A stretch of 7,904 nt of DNA from Flavobacteriales bacterium. GTDB lineage: Bacteria; Bacteroidota; Bacteroidia; Flavobacteriales_E; Vicingaceae. Shown here in pieces: positions 5,846-7,904 of the stretch. The notes under the pieces were generated by a model. That model ran no database searches. It had not been told where the DNA came from and was given only the letters and a program-made list of their open reading frames with translations. The stretch spans positions 1-7,904 of the forward strand of contig JAESUI010000347.1 in assembly GCA_016763135.1 (NCBI GenBank), written 5' to 3'. The stretch's first letter is position 1. The number at the start of each line of letters is the position of its first letter. The translations under genes and the position numbers were made by a program.

Positions 5846-6420
5846 TAGCAATAATAAAATACAATGCAGGCAATATCAGTTCAGTGCAAAATGCACTGAA
5901 CAGGCTAGGCTACAATAGTATTATCACAGATAATCCTAACGAAATATTAACTGCAGATAAAGTCATTTTTCCTGGTGTTGGCGAAGCAAGTTCTGCTATG
6001 AAATATTTAACAGATAGAGGATTAGATCAAGTAATACTTTCTATTGAAAAACCGATGCTTGGAATCTGTTTAGGGTTACAATTAATGTGCGCTTCTAGCG
6101 AGGAGGGAAATACCAAATGTCTTGGAATTTTTAAAGAAAAAATTAAACTGTTTCCTCCTGAAGAAAAAGTTCCGCATATGGGTTGGAATAATTTTTCAGC
6201 AATTAAAGGGAGTCTCTTTGATGGAATAGAAAAAGACAATGATGTTTACTACGTACACAGCTATTATGCTGAAGTTGGAGAAGATACTATAGCTGAATGT
6301 AACTACATTAAAAATTTCAGCTCAGCAATGCAAAAAAATAACTTTTATGCGACCCAGTTTCACCCTGAGAAATCGGCAGACATTGGAGCACAAATACTTA
6401 AAAATTTCTGCACTCTATGA
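5842..6420 (+). CDS. hisH: Imidazole glycerol phosphate synthase, glutaminase subunit
   Basis: HisH hydrolyses glutamine and passes the ammonia to HisF, forming IGP synthase. It is a class I glutamine amidotransferase of 192 residues, a usual size. The nucleophile is Cys76 in GICLGLQ, and the rest of the triad is His174 and Glu176 in QFHPEKS. The oxyanion-strand motif PGVG is at 44-47, and VPHMGWN is the typical HisH segment that distinguishes it from other amidotransferases. The start overlaps the hisB stop in an ATGA. Codons 13-20 contain a perfect 10-bp inverted repeat (5879-5901), and the stop codon lies within another small hairpin (6410-6424). hisH is followed by a 30-base gap, the only one between genes of this operon. 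Confidence 0.97.
   Translation: MIAIIKYNAGNISSVQNALNRLGYNSIITDNPNEILTADKVIFPGVGEASSAMKYLTDRGLDQVILSIEKPMLGICLGLQLMCASSEEGNTKCLGIFKEKIKLFPPEEKVPHMGWNNFSAIKGSLFDGIEKDNDVYYVHSYYAEVGEDTIAECNYIKNFSSAMQKNNFYATQFHPEKSADIGAQILKNFCTL
5879..5901 (+). other. Perfect 10-bp inverted repeat inside hisH
   Basis: GTTCAGTGCA (5879-5888) and TGCACTGAAC (5892-5901) are exact complements separated by AAA. The repeat lies 37-60 bases into hisH. The protein segment it encodes (SSVQNALN) belongs to a commonly conserved part of HisH, so codon choice as well as protein sequence would be needed to make the repeat. Whether it acts in the mRNA is unknown. Confidence 0.55.
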
Positions 6421-6424
6421 GTGC
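6410..6424 (+). other. Small perfect hairpin at the hisH stop codon
   Basis: GCACTC (6410-6415) and GAGTGC (6419-6424) pair perfectly around a TAT loop, and the hisH stop codon TGA (6418-6420) is inside the structure. No T tract follows; the next bases are CTATAATTAAAAAATAG. It is therefore not a standard terminator. It could mark an mRNA processing or stability point between hisH and hisA, or be chance. Confidence 0.45.
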
Positions 6425-6450
6425 CTATAATTAAAAAATAGATAGACAAA

Positions 6451-7164
6451 ATGAGAATAATACCAGCAATAGATATTATAGATGGCAAATGTGTTAGACT
6501 AACCAAAGGCGACTATAATACAAAGAAAATATACAATGAAAATCCAGTAGAAATTGCCAAAGAGTTTGAAGCAAATGGAATTAAATATTTGCACGTAGTA
6601 GATTTAGATGGCGCAAAATCACATCAAATTATCAATTACAAAACACTAGAAGCAATCGCTACTCAAACCAATTTAAGAGTTGATTTTGGTGGAGGTTTAA
6701 AATCTGATAAAGATATCCAAATTGCTTTTGAATGTGGTGCTAATCAAGTAACTGGAGGAAGTATTGCATCTAAAGACCCTGAATTGTTTTTAAAATGGTT
6801 GCTAACCTATGGTAGTGATCGTATTATTTTAGGAGCAGACTGCCTAAACAGAAAAATTGCGACCAATGGTTGGTTAGAAAATTCAGGTACAGATGTGCTT
6901 GATTTTATAAAAGACTATGAAACCAAAGGGATTAAAAATGTAATTTGTACTGACATTGATAAGGATGGAATGTTAGCAGGTTCTTCTAATGATTTATATC
7001 AAGAAATCATTAGAAATTCTAACATTAATTTAATCGCTAGTGGCGGAGTTTCTTGTTTGAATGATTTAAAGGAATTAGAGCTTATTGGTTGCGAAGGTGC
7101 TATTATAGGTAAAGCCATTTATGAAAACAGAATAAGCTTAAAAGAAATTCAAGAGTTATGTTAA
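6451..7164 (+). CDS. hisA: ProFAR isomerase (phosphoribosylformimino-AICAR-P isomerase)
   Basis: HisA opens the ribose ring of ProFAR to give PRFAR by an Amadori rearrangement, supplying the substrate of HisF. The 237-residue protein is a (beta/alpha)8 barrel with the two-halves pattern shared with HisF. The catalytic pair is Asp8 in PAIDIIDG and Asp168 in TDIDKDG; Asp130 in GADCLN is also kept. Phosphate-binding glycines are seen in DFGGGL and ASGGV. The segment NRKIATNGW matches HisA and not HisF. The ATG at 6451 follows a 30-base gap after hisH, and no promoter motif is visible in that gap. The end overlaps hisF by seven bases. There is no sign of a dual HisA/TrpF role, but that cannot be excluded from motifs alone. 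Confidence 0.97.
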   Translation: MRIIPAIDIIDGKCVRLTKGDYNTKKIYNENPVEIAKEFEANGIKYLHVVDLDGAKSHQIINYKTLEAIATQTNLRVDFGGGLKSDKDIQIAFECGANQVTGGSIASKDPELFLKWLLTYGSDRIILGADCLNRKIATNGWLENSGTDVLDFIKDYETKGIKNVICTDIDKDGMLAGSSNDLYQEIIRNSNINLIASGGVSCLNDLKELELIGCEGAIIGKAIYENRISLKEIQELC

Positions 7165-7904
7165 AAAAGAGAATTATACCGTGTTTAGACATTAAAGACG
7201 GACGTACAGTTAAGGGAATCAACTTTGTAGACATTATTGATGCAGGTGACCCAATTGAATTGGCTAAAGCTTATGTTGAACAAGGAGCTGATGAATTAGT
7301 TTTTTTAGACATTACAGCTACCATAGAAAACAGAGGAACATTGGTTGAATTAGTTGAGAAAATTGCTGAAGAAATTAACATCCCTTTTACAGTTGGAGGA
7401 GGAATTTCTAGTGTTAATGATGTCTCCAATATTATTAAAGCTGGAGCAGATAAAGTGAGTGTTAATTCTTCAGCAGTAAAAAACCCTCAACTAATTTCAG
7501 ACATTGCAGAGCAATATGGAAGTCAGTGTGTTGTGGTTGCTGTGGACACAAAATTTGAGACCAATGAATGGCGTGTTTTTACACAAGGAGGAAGAACTCC
7601 AACGGGAATAAATACAATAGACTGGGTAAAAGAAATTGAAAAAAGAGGTGGAGGAGAAATACTACTCACTTCGATGAACAATGATGGCACTAAATCAGGG
7701 TTTGCATTAGATATTACCCAGCAAGTAAGTAATGCTGTTAATATACCTGTTATTGCATCTGGAGGTGCTGGAAGCTCAGCTCACTTTAAAGAATTATTTG
7801 AACAAACAAGTGCAAGTGCAGGACTAGCAGCTAGTATTTTTCACTATGGGGAAATACCAATGCCTGAATTAAAAAATTATTTAAGAAACAATAAAATACA
7901 AATA
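7158..7904 (+). CDS. hisF: Imidazole glycerol phosphate synthase, cyclase subunit (3' edge cut)
   Basis: HisF receives ammonia from HisH and converts PRFAR to IGP and AICAR, the latter returning to purine synthesis. The frame is open for 249 codons to the window edge with no stop; family members are about 250 residues, so only a few codons are missing. The start ATG lies inside the end of hisA. The catalytic residues are Asp11 (CLDIKDG) and Asp130 (AVDTK). The residues of the ammonia gate at the barrel mouth known from the Thermotoga enzyme are at the same numbers: Arg5, Glu46, Lys99 and Glu167. Phosphate-site motifs TVGGG, NNDGT and ASGGAG are present. In this gene order the next gene is normally hisI or fused hisIE, which would lie beyond the edge. 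Confidence 0.96.
   Translation, partial: MLKKRIIPCLDIKDGRTVKGINFVDIIDAGDPIELAKAYVEQGADELVFLDITATIENRGTLVELVEKIAEEINIPFTVGGGISSVNDVSNIIKAGADKVSVNSSAVKNPQLISDIAEQYGSQCVVVAVDTKFETNEWRVFTQGGRTPTGINTIDWVKEIEKRGGGEILLTSMNNDGTKSGFALDITQQVSNAVNIPVIASGGAGSSAHFKELFEQTSASAGLAASIFHYGEIPMPELKNYLRNNKIQI

Noticed and set aside
1..7904. Search for a mobile element, defence system, CRISPR array or new gene cluster
   Set aside because: Apart from one unassigned exported protein, every gene is a standard histidine biosynthesis enzyme with intact active-site residues. There are no direct-repeat arrays, transposase or integrase motifs, or terminal inverted repeats.

Overview
The window is AT-rich (about one third GC by eye) and carries most of a histidine biosynthesis operon, hisG-hisD-hisC-hisB-hisH-hisA-hisF, all on the + strand. 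It looks like a member of the Bacteroidota, probably a flavobacterium or relative. The reasons are: start codons in A-rich contexts with no Shine-Dalgarno sequence; a promoter matching the Bacteroidota pattern (TTTG, 21 bases, TAnnTTTG); a fused two-domain HisB without the zinc ligands of the enterobacterial enzyme; and an exported protein of a type I associate with Bacteroidota. The species cannot be named from this sequence.

Layout. Bases 1-166 hold a strong factor-independent terminator (97-126) belonging to something upstream of the window. Bases 167-1195 encode a 342-residue exported protein of unknown function, unrelated to histidine. Bases 1196-1370 are AT-rich and hold no gene I can support. 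Bases 1374-1550 form a compact regulatory region: a promoter, a 20-codon leader peptide with four His codons in six (HQHHSH), and a perfect 13-bp terminator hairpin. A segment of the leader reading frame can pair with the left arm of the terminator as an antiterminator. This is the architecture of a histidine attenuator. A further copy of the complementary segment just before hisG can pair either with the terminator loop and arm or with the hisG start codon.

The structural genes follow from 1590. The junctions are very tight: hisG/hisD overlap by 1 base, hisD/hisC by 8, hisC/hisB by 4, hisB/hisH by 4 and hisA/hisF by 7, so translational coupling is likely. The only gap is 30 bases between hisH and hisA, and a small perfect hairpin sits there over the hisH stop codon. 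Together the genes convert PRPP and ATP to histidine: HisG starts the pathway; HisA isomerises ProFAR; HisH with HisF makes IGP and AICAR; HisB dehydrates IGP and later dephosphorylates histidinol phosphate; HisC transaminates; HisD makes the final two oxidations. The hisI/hisE steps are not in the window and are expected just downstream of hisF, which runs off the right edge within a few codons of its end.

The catalytic residues I checked are all present, so the enzymes look intact. The most interesting content is the leader region and a few compact inverted repeats inside the operon, not a new gene system. I found no mobile element, CRISPR array, rRNA or convincing tRNA.
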